Shown: positions 1-12,724 of the stretch, in pieces
Layout: every line of letters starts with the position of its first letter
Position numbering within the stretch: position 1 is the first letter of the stretch
DNA from: Parus major
Taxonomy: Eukaryota; Chordata; Aves; Passeriformes; Paridae
DNA length: 64,000 bases
Assembly: GCF_001522545.3 (NCBI RefSeq)
Contig: NC_031799.1
Span: 48,054,502 to 48,118,501, forward strand
Direction of reading: 5' to 3'
Program-made: the position numbers and the translations under genes
The notes under the pieces: generated by a model
The model's database searches: none
What the model saw: the letters and a program-made list of their open reading frames with translations, nothing else
What the model was told of the DNA's origin: nothing

Positions 1-459
1 AATATGTTTCTCCCACAAACTAAGCAACATTTTCAAGATTCCTAAAAATATCATTATTTGTACTATTTTTTTTCCTTCATGCATTTTCTAGGGCTATTGT
101 ATATTGAAAGTTTTTAAAAAGTCAAAATATATATATATGCACCCTTCTGTAAAGATTTTGAAATTTGTTCCTGCTTGACAACAGATGAGATAAAATTATA
201 CAAAAATGACATCATTAAAATGAATTTAATATTTATAAAACTCCTTTCAAATCCCTCTCAAAACTTTGTTTCACAAGTTTATTTTATATAATGATTTTTC
301 CTAACTAGAGAGGGAAAAAGATAAGTTAAATAAAATTCATTATTTTATGTGAAGAAATCATCCAGTTTTGCAACTTAAGTCTATTGCTGTGGGCCATACT
401 GCTTTTTTTTTCCTAGAAGATTTTACAAATAATATAAACTTATGTGTGAGAAACAGAGG
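1..459. other. AT-rich noncoding stretch
   Basis: No gene or recognisable repeat is seen. The sequence is AT-rich with a short TA run near 129-139. The open frames that begin near 358-368 reach into the CR1 fragment that follows and have no coding features. Confidence 0.6.
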
Positions 460-590
460 GTTGGAGAGCCTCTCCCCCAGTGCAGACAGGTGGAAAAATT
501 CAGCCTGGCATGAAGAAGGCTCCACTGCTACCTTAGAGCAGCTTCCCCTACCTAAAGGGGCTACAAGAGAACTGGAAAGAGAAGGAAAAT
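460..590 (+). mobile_element. CR1 LINE fragment, 3' portion, sense on + strand
   Basis: The stretch reads like the CR1 section just upstream of the 3' untranslated end: GGTTGGAGAGCCTCTCCC, then CAGCCTGGCATGAAGAAGGC, then CCTTAGAGCAGCTTCCCC, ACCTAAAGGGGCTACAAGAG and AACTGGAAAGAG follow in the order seen in bird CR1 (bird copies read 'sided' by 'cagcctggagaagagaaggc' and 'cctaaaggggctacaagaa'). The copy is diverged and ends abruptly near 590 without the octamer tail, so it is truncated at both ends. CR1 is the dominant bird non-LTR retrotransposon. The family match is from memory; subfamily is not assigned. Confidence 0.7.
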
Positions 591-3567
591 AAAATGTAGA
601 AATAGTATTTATATTATAAAGGGAAAACATAACCCCTAATCCTGAAAATACTTTGAAATGGAGTTAAACTTATTAAAATATGAACTAGAGTAGTTTGGTA
701 CTTACTTGCTATCACAGTTATTAGAATGGGTAGTATTTAAGTCCACAGTTAAAATATAAGCTTATATATATGTGAGGTAATTGCCTGTTCCCAAAACCAT
801 TTATATATATCACAGCAGTCTGATAAGAGGAAAAGCTGCTTCCCTACAGTGTTCATGATTGTTATTGAAAAAATAGGTCTCTTTTATGATACAAAATAAT
901 TGCTCTGTCAGCTATTGGGGTTTAGTTTTTGTTCATGGATAGATTATTATCTCTACCTTTCCAAGACTTTCCTTATAACTTAAATTTTTACTTAAAATCT
1001 GTTCCTTTGCATGTGAAGATAAAAGGGTGTTTCTAACAAATAATTGTTAGAAAAACCTAGACATTGTAATTATTATCAATTGTTTGCATAGAGTACAACA
1101 TAATAACCAACTGTGATGGTGAAAACTTTATTATGTCTATACAACAATACAGAATAAAACTCAGTATTGAAATGTTATTGTTTGGCTTTGGCTTTGAAGG
1201 ACTATGTAGGCTCCGCCTCTCTCTGTTGACATTAGAAGACATTTAACAAGCTTTTTTTGGCATGATTTTGTGATAGGAAAGTATTTTATATCCAGTTTCT
1301 TCCTTTTGAAAGGAAATTTGCTTAAGCAATGAACACTAATTTTTGATAAGTATGGTTTGATACCTGATGAGTCTAATTCTCTTCAAACATGCATTGTTTC
1401 AAACCAGGTGAAATTAAGTTACAGTTTAAGACACTATGAGTGTGAATTCACTGAAGAAATAGCAAAAAATACAATTATTTACCCTTCCAATTTTGTGTGA
1501 CCCTAATCCATCAATAATTTATATAAAATATACTTTGAAGTTTCTATTAATTATGCTTTTACATCAAAAACTGATCCAGTGGTGGCAACAATAACAAAAT
1601 AACAATAAAAAAAAACAACCAAAAAACAGAGCAACATTTTCTGTTTGATAAAAAGAAGGGGAAAATATAATTGACTCCAACTATATTTCAACTTGAAAAT
1701 GAATAGAAAATTATTTCAAGTACAATGGGAGAAGTGTACCTATCAGCCATCTATCATTAAGCTATCTGTAATAATTTAAGATAATAATTCAGGATTTTAC
1801 TTATAGCAGGTAAATAAGTGACCTAGGATGATAACTCCTTTTGCAGTTACACTTCTATAGCATGAAGTGCAAACAAAAATACTTCAATTTTAATTGTTAA
1901 CTTTCATTAAATTCAGCTCAGAAAATGCACAGCTTGTGTGTAGATTTTCAGCATCAAGAGGAAGTTCTGACTAGGTCCTACCTTGATGTCACTGCCTCCA
2001 TCAGCTCAAATAACTGTTCAGGATCAGTGTTATCACCACATAATGACATATCTGACCTGAGAAAATTTGCCACTGGAAACTGTAACTTTTGAGTAATTCA
2101 CATAACTGCCTGGGACTTGAGGAAGCTAATTTACTTCAGAGCTTCCCATATTCCTGTATTTTTCAAAAGAAGCCAACACTCCCTGATCTTATTCAAGTGG
2201 TAATTTCAGAGAGAAGTCAAAAGACTTCCTCAGCTGGTTTGTGGTGATAATGGTTTTTCAGGAAATACCCATTAGAAAAATGTGTGTCTCAGTTGCTTCT
2301 CTCTTTCAGTTTCTGGGAAGAGAAATTGTCCAGAGCTTTATATGGCTCTTAATATATTGTAAGTTTTATTTATGGAAATTTTTAGAGGAGTTTTCAGTTA
2401 GCTGGCCACATTTGATGGACTTTACTAGCACAACTAATCCGTGATTCCCTAGCGAGTAGAAAAGTTTAGTTAAGTATGACTGTTCTTTGGTTTTGAAAGT
2501 ATTTTCCACATTTTTTCCCATTAAATGATTACAAGCATTCCAAGTAACCATGTAATTTGGGTATCACATATATATAATGATCCCATTTTAGCTGACACAA
2601 TTTTATTTTTCCCTTTTGTTTATGGATTAGTACATTGCTTGCTTTGAATTACTTTCCTAAAAACTTATCAAAGGGGACAAAAATATATCCCTTGTCTGTG
2701 TCTGATACATGTCGTAGAAATTAACATTACATTTCACAGCAATTTGAATGTGTTGAACTTGTTTATGAAGATATTTCTAAACATGAATTTGAGTTTTAAA
2801 GGTAGATAATAGGCAGATAATATTCATTGACACAAAGAAAAACATGCATGCACATTCTATGGAATGTGTTGAACAGCTCAGCAGCAATAATTCTTTTATT
2901 AGACCAATATCAGTGAGAAAATAGTGGCCTTATTTTCATGGGTCGTAGTCAATACAGTGCCCACATGGGATACAAAAGTTGGTTTTCATCCATAAGGTGA
3001 ATTTTTTGAGGAACCTGGCTTCAAACGGTAGTACAAAAAAGCATGAGTGGATATCTAATTGTTGCTTCTGTAGTTCTATCTGTGGTATGAGAACCTAGTG
3101 CTCTGAGCTGGATCAAAGGGATAGAAAAAGCCCATGCCAATCTGAACTTGTTTAGTATTGCTTTGAAGCAAGAGCAATATCAGGTCCTGTTGCTACATTA
3201 GGACTGCTATTTTCTTTTTAGTTTGCTTGCAAAAGAAAAATGACAGCAATTGTATTTTTCTCTGAAGGCAAATATCACAAGGTTTTTACAGTAATACAGG
3301 CAGGCTGAGTATTCTCAAAGGTCTATGAAGGAAGAAAGGAATTTTACTATTCAATTAACAGTTTAGATTTTTTTTTTAAGCCCAATTACCTGCAGAACCA
3401 CAAACCCACAAAACTAGCACAGGCTTGGAGACTGACTAATGACTATGAGCTCACATAAAGAATGACCTCAACACATAGACCTTTTTTGAGTGCATTAAAG
3501 AAATAATAAAAGAGAAGTACAGCAGTACTCCATCAGTGAGCAGAACTCATTGAGCACTGGGTGATTG
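591..3567. other. AT-rich noncoding stretch
   Basis: No coding exon or recognisable transposon. Reading frames are short. Small structures only: a 7-bp stem around a 4-nt loop at 2851-2868 (CACATTC / GAATGTG) and a 13-base word, GAATGTGTTGAAC, that occurs near 2746 and again near 2862. Confidence 0.6.
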
Positions 3568-3589
3568 CATCCCACTGACCAGTGGGATG
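3568..3589. repeat. Perfect inverted repeat, 10-bp arms
   Basis: CATCCCACTG is followed after two bases by its exact reverse complement CAGTGGGATG. The word GCATCCCACT occurs again at about 3662-3671. The site lies about 100 bp upstream of the ERV LTR. No known factor site is recognised. Confidence 0.8.
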
Positions 3590-3691
3590 TAAGCCCCGGT
3601 GACAGTAAAAGAAGATGAGATTTCCAGGCTCCATCATTATAGCATGAGTTGATTTAGCCGAGCATCCCACTAATTTCAGATACCTTTTTTC

Positions 3692-4289
3692 AATAGTGGT
3701 TGAACCCTGGCTGGTTTTAGCTAGGGGTAGAGTTCATTTTCTTCATGATAGCTGGTGTGGGACTGCACTTTGTATCTGTGCTAAATTGCTGATGATAATA
3801 CAGACATGTTCTTGCTACTGCTAAACAGTGTTTGCAGACTGTCGAGGTCTTTTCTGCTCCCGATCCCACCAGTCAGGAGACTGGGAGTGCACAGAGATTT
3901 GGGAGAGAACACAACCAGGAAAGCTGATTCCAAATGACTGAAAGGGATATCTCATATCATAGAATGTCACGGTCATCATATAAAATGAGGAGGAAAGGGG
4001 GTATATGTGGACCTTTGGAGGGATGGCATTTGTCTGCCCAAGTCACCATTACCTGCTATCCCACAGACAGGTGAACACCTCCTCACGATGGGAAATAGTG
4101 AACAACGTCCTTGTATTGCTTTGTTAGAATGCATGGCTTTTGCTTTAACTATTAAAATCTCTAACCACAAGTTTTTGTTTTTTTCATTTATACTTTTCCA
4201 GTCCTCTCTCTGATCCCACGGTGGTGGAGAAGAAGCAAGATATTGCAGCAATATGATATTTGGCTGTTGGCTGGAGTTAAACTACAACA
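3692..4289 (+). mobile_element. Endogenous retrovirus LTR (bird ERVL/ERVK-like), 5' LTR, sense on + strand
   Basis: About 600 bp that follows a common bird LTR layout. It opens with a GTGGTTGAACCCTGGCTGG block, continues with GGGAGAGAACACAACCAGG and AAAGGGATATCTCATATCAT, contains a likely polyadenylation signal ATTAAA near 4151 followed by CTCTAACCACAAGTTTTTG, and ends at GGCTGGAGTTAAACTACAACA. The sense strand is set by the primer-binding-like site directly downstream. The left edge is weak (the first bases are diverged) and I found no target-site duplication. Divergence is visible throughout, so the copy is old. Family name is not assigned because that needs a library search. Confidence 0.72.
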
Positions 4290-4297
4290 ATCCCTTT

Positions 4298-4315
4298 TGG
4301 CACCCAGTGAGCGGC
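4298..4315 (+). other. Retroviral primer binding site, degenerate, lysine-tRNA type
   Basis: Eight bases after the LTR end the sequence TGGCACCCAGTGAGCGGC resembles a lysine-tRNA primer binding site (13 of 18 positions agree with TGGCGCCCAACGTGGGGC). In retroviruses this is where the tRNA primer pairs to start minus-strand DNA synthesis. Its position right after the LTR shows that the element kept internal sequence and that 3692-4289 is a 5' LTR and not a solo LTR. Confidence 0.6.
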
Positions 4316-5170
4316 TTATGGTTTCAAGATAATGACAGCTTTGATTAGGTAGTGTTAGGTTGAATTTGTGTCTGTTATTGCTGTTTAGCAGTAAATCAGC
4401 CAGCTCCTGCGATTGCCATGACTGTACACTGGACTCCTGTGCTTGTCAGCAGCTGCTTTTTGCTTTCTCCTGCAGTCACTGCGGTGCTGTAGTGCTGATC
4501 ACCTCCCTCTGCTGTGCCTGGGAACGTTCTGATAACAGCCACGGCAATGTGCCTGGGCTGGCAGGTGGCCAGGGCACGGCTGCTGTACCCCTGCTGCTGT
4601 CCCTGTGATGCTGCACTGAACAGGCTGCAATTCCAGTGTGAATTTGTGTCAGTGTGCCTCGGATGAGTCCACAGTGGACCACATATCCCCCTACAGCCCA
4701 TGGAGGATGCCAAGCTGGAGCAGGTGGATGCAGCTGAGGAGGGCTGTGAATGGAACTGCACTGCAGCAAGATGCTGGCAGGACCTGTAGACCTGTGGAGG
4801 AAGAAGCCCTGCTGGAACAGATGTACTGGCCAGACTCCATGGGGATCCCATGCTGGAGCAGTCTGCTCCTGATGGACTTTACCTCAATGAAGGTACTCAC
4901 ACTAGAGCAGTTAGTGAATAACTGCAGCCAATGAAAAAGTTCAAGGACTGTCTTCTGTGGAGATGACCCCAGAGAGGAGCAGGGAAAGAAGAGATTCTCC
5001 TGCAGCCCATGATGAATGCCATGGTGAGGCAGGCTGTCCCCCTGAAGATCATGTTTGTGTTGGCCTGTAGAAGGCATCACTTGTTGGTAAGAAAGCTAGG
5101 GGCAAGGAGAGGAGTTCACTGCAATGTCAAACATGATGATCTCCCAAAGGCACCAGAGGTGCAGATTATA
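4316..5170 (+). mobile_element. ERV 5' leader / internal fragment with repeated CTGGAGCAG units
   Basis: GC-richer sequence downstream of the primer binding site. From about 4640 it shows a series of related units containing GCTGGAGCAG, CTGCAGCCCATG and GTGGACC words (for example 4714, 4850, 4896, 5000), typical of bird ERV LTR/leader sequence. The part at 4990-5045 aligns with the reverse complement of 16975-17035 inside the minus-strand LTR. Several open frames on both strands (up to about 150 codons) lie here, but they follow the repeat units and carry no gag, pol or env motif. The rest of the provirus is missing; a CR1 tail begins at about 5190. Confidence 0.6.
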
Positions 5171-5189
5171 ATAAATATGTCTTTAAGTC

Positions 5190-5328
5190 AGTGTTTAAGG
5201 CCTGGTTGGATAAGACCTCGACCAATCTGGGGATTGTCGAGGGAGGTGTCCCTGAATGTGGCAAGGAGGGTTCGGATGACCTTTAAGGTATCTTCCAACA
5301 CTTCATCATGCTGTGATTCTGTGATTCT
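5190..5328 (+). mobile_element. CR1 LINE 3' end, sense on + strand
   Basis: TTTAAGGCCTGGTTGGATAA, GAGGTGTCCCTGAATGTGG, GGATGACCTTTAAGGT and CTTCCAACAC follow in the order of the CR1 3' untranslated region, and the copy closes with CTGTGATTCTGTGATTCT, the diagnostic CR1 tail repeat. Only about 140 bp survives, as expected from the 5' truncation common in this LINE. It abuts the ERV leader. Confidence 0.88.
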
Positions 5329-8300
5329 AAGTTGTGGTAACCCATGTCTTGTACTGCAAGTCGTAGGAATCACTTTAATGGGAACCACCTGATCTGAGGG
5401 AGGGAGAGACTTACACAAATCAGTGCAAGAGTGAGCTACCCTGAGCTGATAGTGGTACCCAGTGGTACTCAGTAACTCCATAAAAGACATCAACTCTTCT
5501 GTCCCAAGTGACTGCCACACCTGATATCCCAGAGGAAAATCCATGCACTGAACTACCACAAAGCTAAATATTTAACTGTCCACAACCTCCTTGTTTCAAT
5601 TACTTCCACTCTGATACTTGTAGCGAGATAGACTTATTTATTCTGAAAATGCAACAAAAGAATCCTAACTGCTGCAACAGACACTGAGACACTCAAAGCC
5701 TAATTGCTTATATTCCACTGATGGATACATTCTGCAAGTTAGAATGAATTTCTGTCCCACAGGAATTAAAACATTTTCAGGATTTTAAGGAATGTGAAAA
5801 CTGAAATGTTACGTGTTTCTGAATGAATAATCACTTATCTTTTCTTCTTTGCTAATAAGGCTGAGCTACAGCTTATGTGACTCAAACCAAATGTTATGAA
5901 CCAAAACTGAAGGAACATTTGAGTCTTTTGGAATACATAGCAAGCACTGAAATGCACAGGAAAGCACAATATGTGGGGAAAGTGCTGCTCTGCTTGCAGC
6001 TAAATAGAAGAATAACTTATGTTAAACCATCCTATCCTTGTAAATTCCTTGAAAAGGACAGGCGCTGCTATGATCACTGATAATATATTCTTCTGTACTG
6101 TCATTCCACTGTGGCACCCATTTAGTTTTTCCAGTGAAACAGTATAGTATTACAGCTCCATTTGCTTTGTAATTAAGACAGAAGTCAGGATGTCACTCAT
6201 ATAACATCATTACCTCCTTCAGGCTAAAAGACAAGCCTTGCAATACTCCATTCAGAAATGTAAGAATCAAGTTATTAGCCATACAATTTGACTGTGGCAG
6301 CCTGCCTTATGCGTTGCACACATATGTGCACACTTTTAACACAGCTGCATAATGACAGAGGCAATATGCAGAAGACAAAAAAAGCTTCATTCTTCCCTAC
6401 CTTGTCTCAAAGCAAACAATTAATTTTGCAAACCTTGCAAAATTAACTGATGTAGACCTGCTTCTGCTAGAGGTAGGATTTTTTTAACTGCCATAATATT
6501 GGATACTCCTACTAGAGTCAACAGAAGCCCCTTAAAGATGGCTAGTGCTATTATATTATAAAGCTGTGGAGGAATGGCAGTGTGATGGGAATGTATATTT
6601 CCACTCATTTCCTCCTTGACCATCCAGTCTCCAGCAGCCTAATTCAGCTCTATATCTTGCTTAGTGCTGGATGAGAAGGCAGGCAATGGATGAGAAGTTG
6701 GTAGCAATAGTTAAAAAAATCCAATTCTGGTATTTATAGCTCTTCTGTAAGACAAAACTAACTTGGGTTTCCAAATTTCCAAAATTTCTATTCTATACTG
6801 AGGAATTATCTAAAAGACAAACCCCAGAGAGCACCAGCTTGCCATAAACGACTAAAGGCAGGGGACAGAGTCATTTCTCATGGCTATTATGACAGCTAGC
6901 AAAAGTTACAGGAAAAATATTATCATCCTTGACTGTCAGTGTTTCTAATTGACTGTACTTGCTCCAACAGCTTCAACATAAAAAGGCTCATGGCTCCAGT
7001 ACTTCCCTGACATTATACTGAATAATTCAGAACACATTTTGTCTCAAGATATTCTTCAGAGGGTAGTTCTGGAACAGTAACTTGACTTTACATCCTGTTG
7101 CAGAAAAAACAAGCTCTTAAACCACCTGTGAGAAACAAATGCTTGCTCTAGTCCTTTCATTTACCACCATTTGCCTCTAACTCATTTACCACTCTTTCAC
7201 ATGACTTGCGTTTAAGTCATACCGTGAAGAGATTTCATGAATTAAAGCTGCGTTCTCATAAGATCAATATGACAACTTTTGATATAGATTAAGTGTTTCA
7301 TGTGAAACTCATGTTGCTTTAGTTTTAAGTTCTGCTATTCAATCACGTAATCAGACCCAAGCAGATTAAAAAAAAAAATCAAATAATTTCCTTTTCTTTT
7401 CTCCACTCTTGTTTTATCTTTAATCAAATGTGAACAATAGTACTAATTTTCTGCATGTTCTTTTTAATTTTTCCTTTTAGAGTGTTAGGTCATATTGTTT
7501 AGGAAAGACAAGAAATTTCACTCTGAAATTTGATAGTCAGATTGTTATGAATTCCATAGCTTGTCAAATATCCACTTGAAGAGAAATTGTGTGAGCTCAC
7601 AAAGTGGACTGATTCTCTATCATCTACACATCTTCTAGGGGCTTGATCTTGATTCTTCATCACTTTGTACCTTCAGTCATCACCCCGTGACCTTGAAAGC
7701 CAGGAGTGTATAAATACACAGCCCTATAGAACACCCAGAATTTCCATCATTCCCTCCTCTAAGGTATAAAAAGAAATCAGAAAAAGTGGTCTGCCAGTCA
7801 TAATTATCTGGAAGAGGGGAGAAGGGATTAAAAGAGAAAGCATGTAGGGGTTTCCAGCAGAAACCTTTCGCAGGATGTGTCTGTATAGTCTGCTTCTTAC
7901 ACTTAGTACAAAGATGTGAAGATTCTGGTCAGGAATGAATGGCAGAAGGTTTTCACAAACTCATCATGAGTATTGATTCACCTCTGAAAAGCTTATCATG
8001 ACTCATTTCTCTGGTTTTGATGGAAACTTCACAAGTTCTCTATCCCTTATCATCAACTATGATAATAGGAATTATATTTCTTATTATTAGAAAAAAAAGT
8101 ATAGACAAGAATGATAAAATTACTGAATTTATATGTTGTGACTAAGGTACAAGGTTTGGGGGCAATTATATGTCTGTATGATTTGACTTCATATTTCAGT
8201 ATATATAAACTACGGTGAAAATATTCAGTAAAAATATTCCCTCCTTTAAGCCCTGAGTTTTCAAGTCAGTATGCACAAGTGTTTTACTTTGTGCCTAAAT

Positions 8301-8354
8301 AAAGTTTGATGTATTTGATTTAGTTCATTTTCTCTTGTATATATAGTTTATATT
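5329..8354. other. AT-rich noncoding stretch
   Basis: No gene or transposon recognised. TATA-like words occur at 7709 (GTATAAATA) and 7765 (GGTATAAAAAG), but no accompanying promoter structure or downstream exon is visible, so they are not called as promoters. Confidence 0.6.
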
Positions 8355-8434
8355 ATGATATTATTATATATCTACATATTAATATAAATTATATATGATA
8401 TTATTATATATCTACATATTAATATAAATTATAT
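8355..8434. repeat. Tandem duplication of a 40-bp AT-rich unit
   Basis: The stretch TTATTATATATCTACATATT at 8361 recurs exactly at 8401, and the flanking bases match as well, giving two head-to-tail 40-bp copies with almost no differences. It directly precedes the heptamer array, so the two probably arose at one unstable site. Confidence 0.9.
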
Positions 8435-8456
8435 AATGTGTCATATAGATATAATA

Positions 8457-8546
8457 TATATATAGAATATAGAATATAGAATATAGAATATAGAATATAG
8501 AATATAGAATATAGAATATAGAATATAGAATATAGAATATAGAATA
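8457..8546. repeat. Heptamer satellite (TAGAATA)n, about 12 copies
   Basis: About 86 bp of uninterrupted 7-bp units TAGAATA. Because seven is not a multiple of three, every frame cycles through all phases, and the minus strand stays open as a seven-residue peptide repeat; that frame (8419-8601, minus) is an artefact of the satellite. The lack of interruptions points to recent expansion and likely length variation. Confidence 0.95.
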
Positions 8547-11274
8547 AGGTAATAGATATTAGTGCAAATATTATGTATATAGTGCTTCTTACAGAGAACA
8601 AATATTTTCTCTGTGACCCAATTTTTTTAAAGTTTTGTTTTGCTTTTTAATCAGAAAAACTAGAAATTCCTCATTAGGCCCACAAGAAACATACAATTTA
8701 TAGACTAATTAAAATCTTGTCATGACTATGAACAGAAGATCCACTCTTCCATCAGGAAGAGAAAAAAGACCAAATAGAAGGAATCACCACAGAGTACTGC
8801 CCTTTTTCAAGACTGTCACTTTGGCAATGGATTTGCCTTCACTTCTTCTGTGTCTGTATGATGAGACAAATTTATGGCAAGCCTCTTCACGAAACTGCAA
8901 ACCTGCAGGCCAAGAGGCCACCAGTTTCTGTGTGGCAGCAGTATTCTCTTGACATTTCACCCTCATGCTTTTCTGAGAAAAAGTTAGATTGCTCCAAGCA
9001 TTGAAGAACAGAAAATGAACATCTCTAGTTCCCCAGCAATGTCACAAGTCTGTTCTTAACATGAGGGAGGAATGAACTATTTCATGCTAGCTAATAAGAT
9101 GCTTTATTCAATCCAATAAATATTTCTAGTATTCTTACACAGCCTAAGAGAAAACCCAAAACACCATTCTTTCATTTCCTTAGTTTTGTGGACTGTTCTG
9201 TACCAGGAAAGCATACAGCAACATAATGACTGAATACTGAAAAATAACATGTCAGGGAAATATTGTTCCTGCTTTAAGATCACAGAATTGAGGTAAAGAT
9301 TAATTTGAGAGAATACCCTCAGCCAGGTCATCATGGTATATTCTTACAAGCCCAAATTTTAACAATCTTTATTTTAATTTCAACTAACTCCATTTAAATA
9401 CTGAGTATCTAATTGTATAGTACAGTATGAAGATAGAGTACATGGTGGGGGGTATTTTTTTATATCAATGTAGATAGAAATACATTTGAAATGCAGTAAA
9501 ATTTGAAACAAAAGCTCTGTTAAATTCATAAGTTAAGAAGGATAACTTTTGCATTTTGCTTATGGAATATATATCCATATAAAGATAAATAAAAAGAGTA
9601 AAGAATAGTGTAGCAGACTTTGTAACAAAACGTGGAGGAAAGATGAGTGTACAAGCATGGTGGAGATCACAAATTGTGCTGAAATTCAGATTACATTTTT
9701 GTGACTTGATGTATATACATTTTTATACTTGTTTGGCTATTATATGGTCTTATTGGAACACTGTATAAGCTGGAAAGTTTTTCTTTTCTTTTCTTGGTTG
9801 TGGACTTAATATCATTAAGCTACTAGGAAGTACATTACTTCAACTCAGAGCTAGCAACAACTTTTTCAGATGGTTTAATGACAAAACATGCCTGTCTGAT
9901 ACACTTTTTTTAAATGAGTAACCATTTACCACAAGTATATTGCTGGAGTAAATCAGGGGAAGCAAATCTGATCATAGCAGTTTTAAAATTTTAACCTTCT
10001 CAAGAGAGTATGCCTGAATCTAATATCAGTGACACACCCCTACTGTGACTTTTTTCTAATATTTGGATGTAAATTTGAAATTCTGGACTCAGTTGTTTTG
10101 ATGTCAATTTAAATTATAGTAGCAGGTTTCTTGGATAAGATTAAAACAATATATGGTGCAGCTTGAACCTGAAACTCAGAGCTCTTTCTTCCTGATTCAA
10201 GATGCCTTAACATTTTACTATGTGCCTTCAATGACATTTTTTGCAGAGGCACAGAAATAACTTGTATCATAAGAATTGAGGTTAATTTCAAATATCTGGT
10301 TCTAAAGCACCACTGTTTACATTTCTTTAGTGTCTTCAAAGCCACTCATAGTGTTCAGACTGAAGTGAAAGTCTGGTTCATCATTGTCATAATAAAAATT
10401 TTCTAGAGTTTTGAAAACATGGACTTCTAGAGACTGTGTCTTGACATCTGTCATTCTGACAACAGAAAAATTAAAATTCCAGATATATTGCTGGCTAAGC
10501 ATTTGCAGATTAGTGTTTCTACTGAAACAAGGTTTTTTTAATGGTACAACTATGAAAAGAAAAGGCTGCTTTAAGCATTGTGTGCAATACACGGGCACAG
10601 TACCTCTGAAGTGGACCAAAAAATACCATTTATTGAGCATCTAACCACTGGGAATTCTCCTGTACTAGAAGTTGTAGATGGATAGCCACTTAAGCACTTG
10701 TATCATGGCAAATACCAGTGGTACTACATGATGAAGGAAATTTTTCATGAGCTGAGCTTTTCCCGCTTTGTATTCTAACTGGGATTTTAAAAAAAAAGTC
10801 ATAAGGATTGAATTTTCTTCATTTCCATTTGTAGTATAAGCTCACCATAGAAAGGTCACAGAAATATGGGTTTGGAAGATATTTTCTTTTGCAACCCATG
10901 CTACAATCAAAATACTTTCCGTTAATTAACGCTTATACAATATTACACACCACTGTCATATGAGCAACTCATCATCTCCCCCAAGTGGATCACTACATAA
11001 TATCACTGATAGAATGTTCTAGGCCCATTTAAATTTTTCTTATTTCTTCTATGTTCTGATCTAATATGAAACTTGCATTGATGAAACTACTACATGTCAA
11101 ACCCAAATAATCAAAAAATGAAAATTAACTTATCGCCAAAGAAAAACTGTTTCATCTGCAGGTTTTTCCACGCAGTGAATTTTACCTATATTCATTCTAG
11201 ATATGATAGAAATTAAAAGGTAGTAAGGGAACAAGGAAGGATAATTCTAGATCTGAAAGTTTATAGCATTTGCT
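8547..11274. other. AT-rich noncoding stretch
   Basis: No exon or transposon recognised. Overlapping open frames on both strands at 10317-10644 have no homology I can recognise and are read as chance frames. Confidence 0.6.
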
Positions 11275-11540
11275 GTGGTCAAGCACAAGAAGAGGCATAA
11301 TGCTCCTGAAACACAGGAGGTTGCTTCAGAGTATGAAACAGAACTTCATACTGTAAGGGTGACTGAGTACAGAGTCACAGAGTTTGCCACAGAGCCTATG
11401 GCATCTCCACCCCTGCAGATATTCAAAAACTGTCTGGATTCTGCTCTGGGTGGCCCTGTTTGAGCAGGGACACTGCACAAGTTGGGCTCCAGTGGTTCTT
11501 TTCATCCTCAATCATTCTTTTATCCTTTGATTCTGTGAAT
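11275..11540 (+). mobile_element. CR1 LINE 3' fragment, sense on + strand
   Basis: GCTCCTGAAACACAGGAGGTT, CTGTAAGGGTGACTGAGTAC, GATATTCAAAAACTGTCTGG, GGTGGCCCTGTTTGAGCAGG and TTGATTCTGTGA follow in the order of a bird CR1 3' end. Internal deletions and substitutions are frequent, so the copy is older than the one at 5190. The open frame across it (11275-11463) has no coding meaning because this part of CR1 is untranslated. Confidence 0.82.
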
Positions 11541-12724
11541 GTCCATCCCAGTTCTTTCAGCATATAATAATATATATAATTGATTCTAGAAGAGCACGTC
11601 ACTGTTAGTAAAAAGTGACACAGTCTTAACTGTATGACATTAGCACATCACTCCTCTGTTATTATGTCCTTCTGTAAGAGCTACCAAAGAGCTACTAAAA
11701 CAATTGTGCCTGTGATATTCCCCTCTTTACATCTGCCAGTATTCCTTGGCTTGGAAAGTGTTAGCAGGAGCTGCTGCAATGTATTATCTTCATTACTCTT
11801 CAGAATATTTTTCTGTCTGTTCTCAGAGGAAACCAACATGTATCTTTTCCATTTCATGAGACATGAGATTGGGAAGGCAGAAGAGTACAGGTAAGATAGT
11901 AACTGAGACATGAGATGGACATTAGCCAGGTAGAGCCCCTCTGTAATTAGCAGGCGTATGGACTAAACTTTCAGGTGTAGGGATGAAAAGGCTTACAACA
12001 CCAGGCCTTATCTTTCAAGTAAAGATATTACAGTGATTAAGAACCTTCTAAAGAGATCTTAGATGTGTGGACAAATATGTTCTCAGTGTAGATCTAAAAC
12101 TGTGTTTAACTGTGTTACTGTCATGTGACAATGACACAGGAAAATATTAGCTTGAGATTAAGCAGAACTTTTAAAATTTTAATTCTTTAAAATGATTGCA
12201 AAGAAGAAGCAAAATGTTGGAGTAGATGTTAGCTATTTTAGAAATAGACAAAGATTAATAAGTGGTATACAGAAACTATAAGTATTGCAGCCAAAGCCTG
12301 TTGAAGTACAAAAAAGAATTCTTCAATTTTAGATTAGATTAGATTGTTGCTCTGTATGTTCTGGTAAATAATTCCATGTCCCTTAAACTACACCACCTTA
12401 CTAGTCCTAAAATTGAAGTACCTCTCACACACTTTCAAGTGGACCTTAAAGGTATAAACTGTAAGTGGTCCTTAAAGACTATAGATAATCTTGTGCTACC
12501 TCACTGTATGTATTACATTTTTTCCAAAGTGGCAATCTAGTGCTTTTTCTATGTTTTCATATTCCTATGTAATTTGCTCTTGAAGAGAGGGCTTGGAATA
12601 TAAAATAGCAAATTGGAGGAGCAGAACTCACATGTGCTTTGCTCAGCTGTAAATGATAATGTAAGGAAGTAAAGACATAAAAGATTGAGTACTACTGAAA
12701 AAAATGGGAAGGAATATAGTCCTG

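Noticed and set aside
4396..4851. Minus-strand open frame of 151 codons
   Set aside because: It lies antisense to the ERV leader and is kept open by the GC-rich repeat units; no domain is visible.
8419..8601. Minus-strand frame with a perfect seven-residue repeat
   Set aside because: Artefact of the heptamer DNA satellite.
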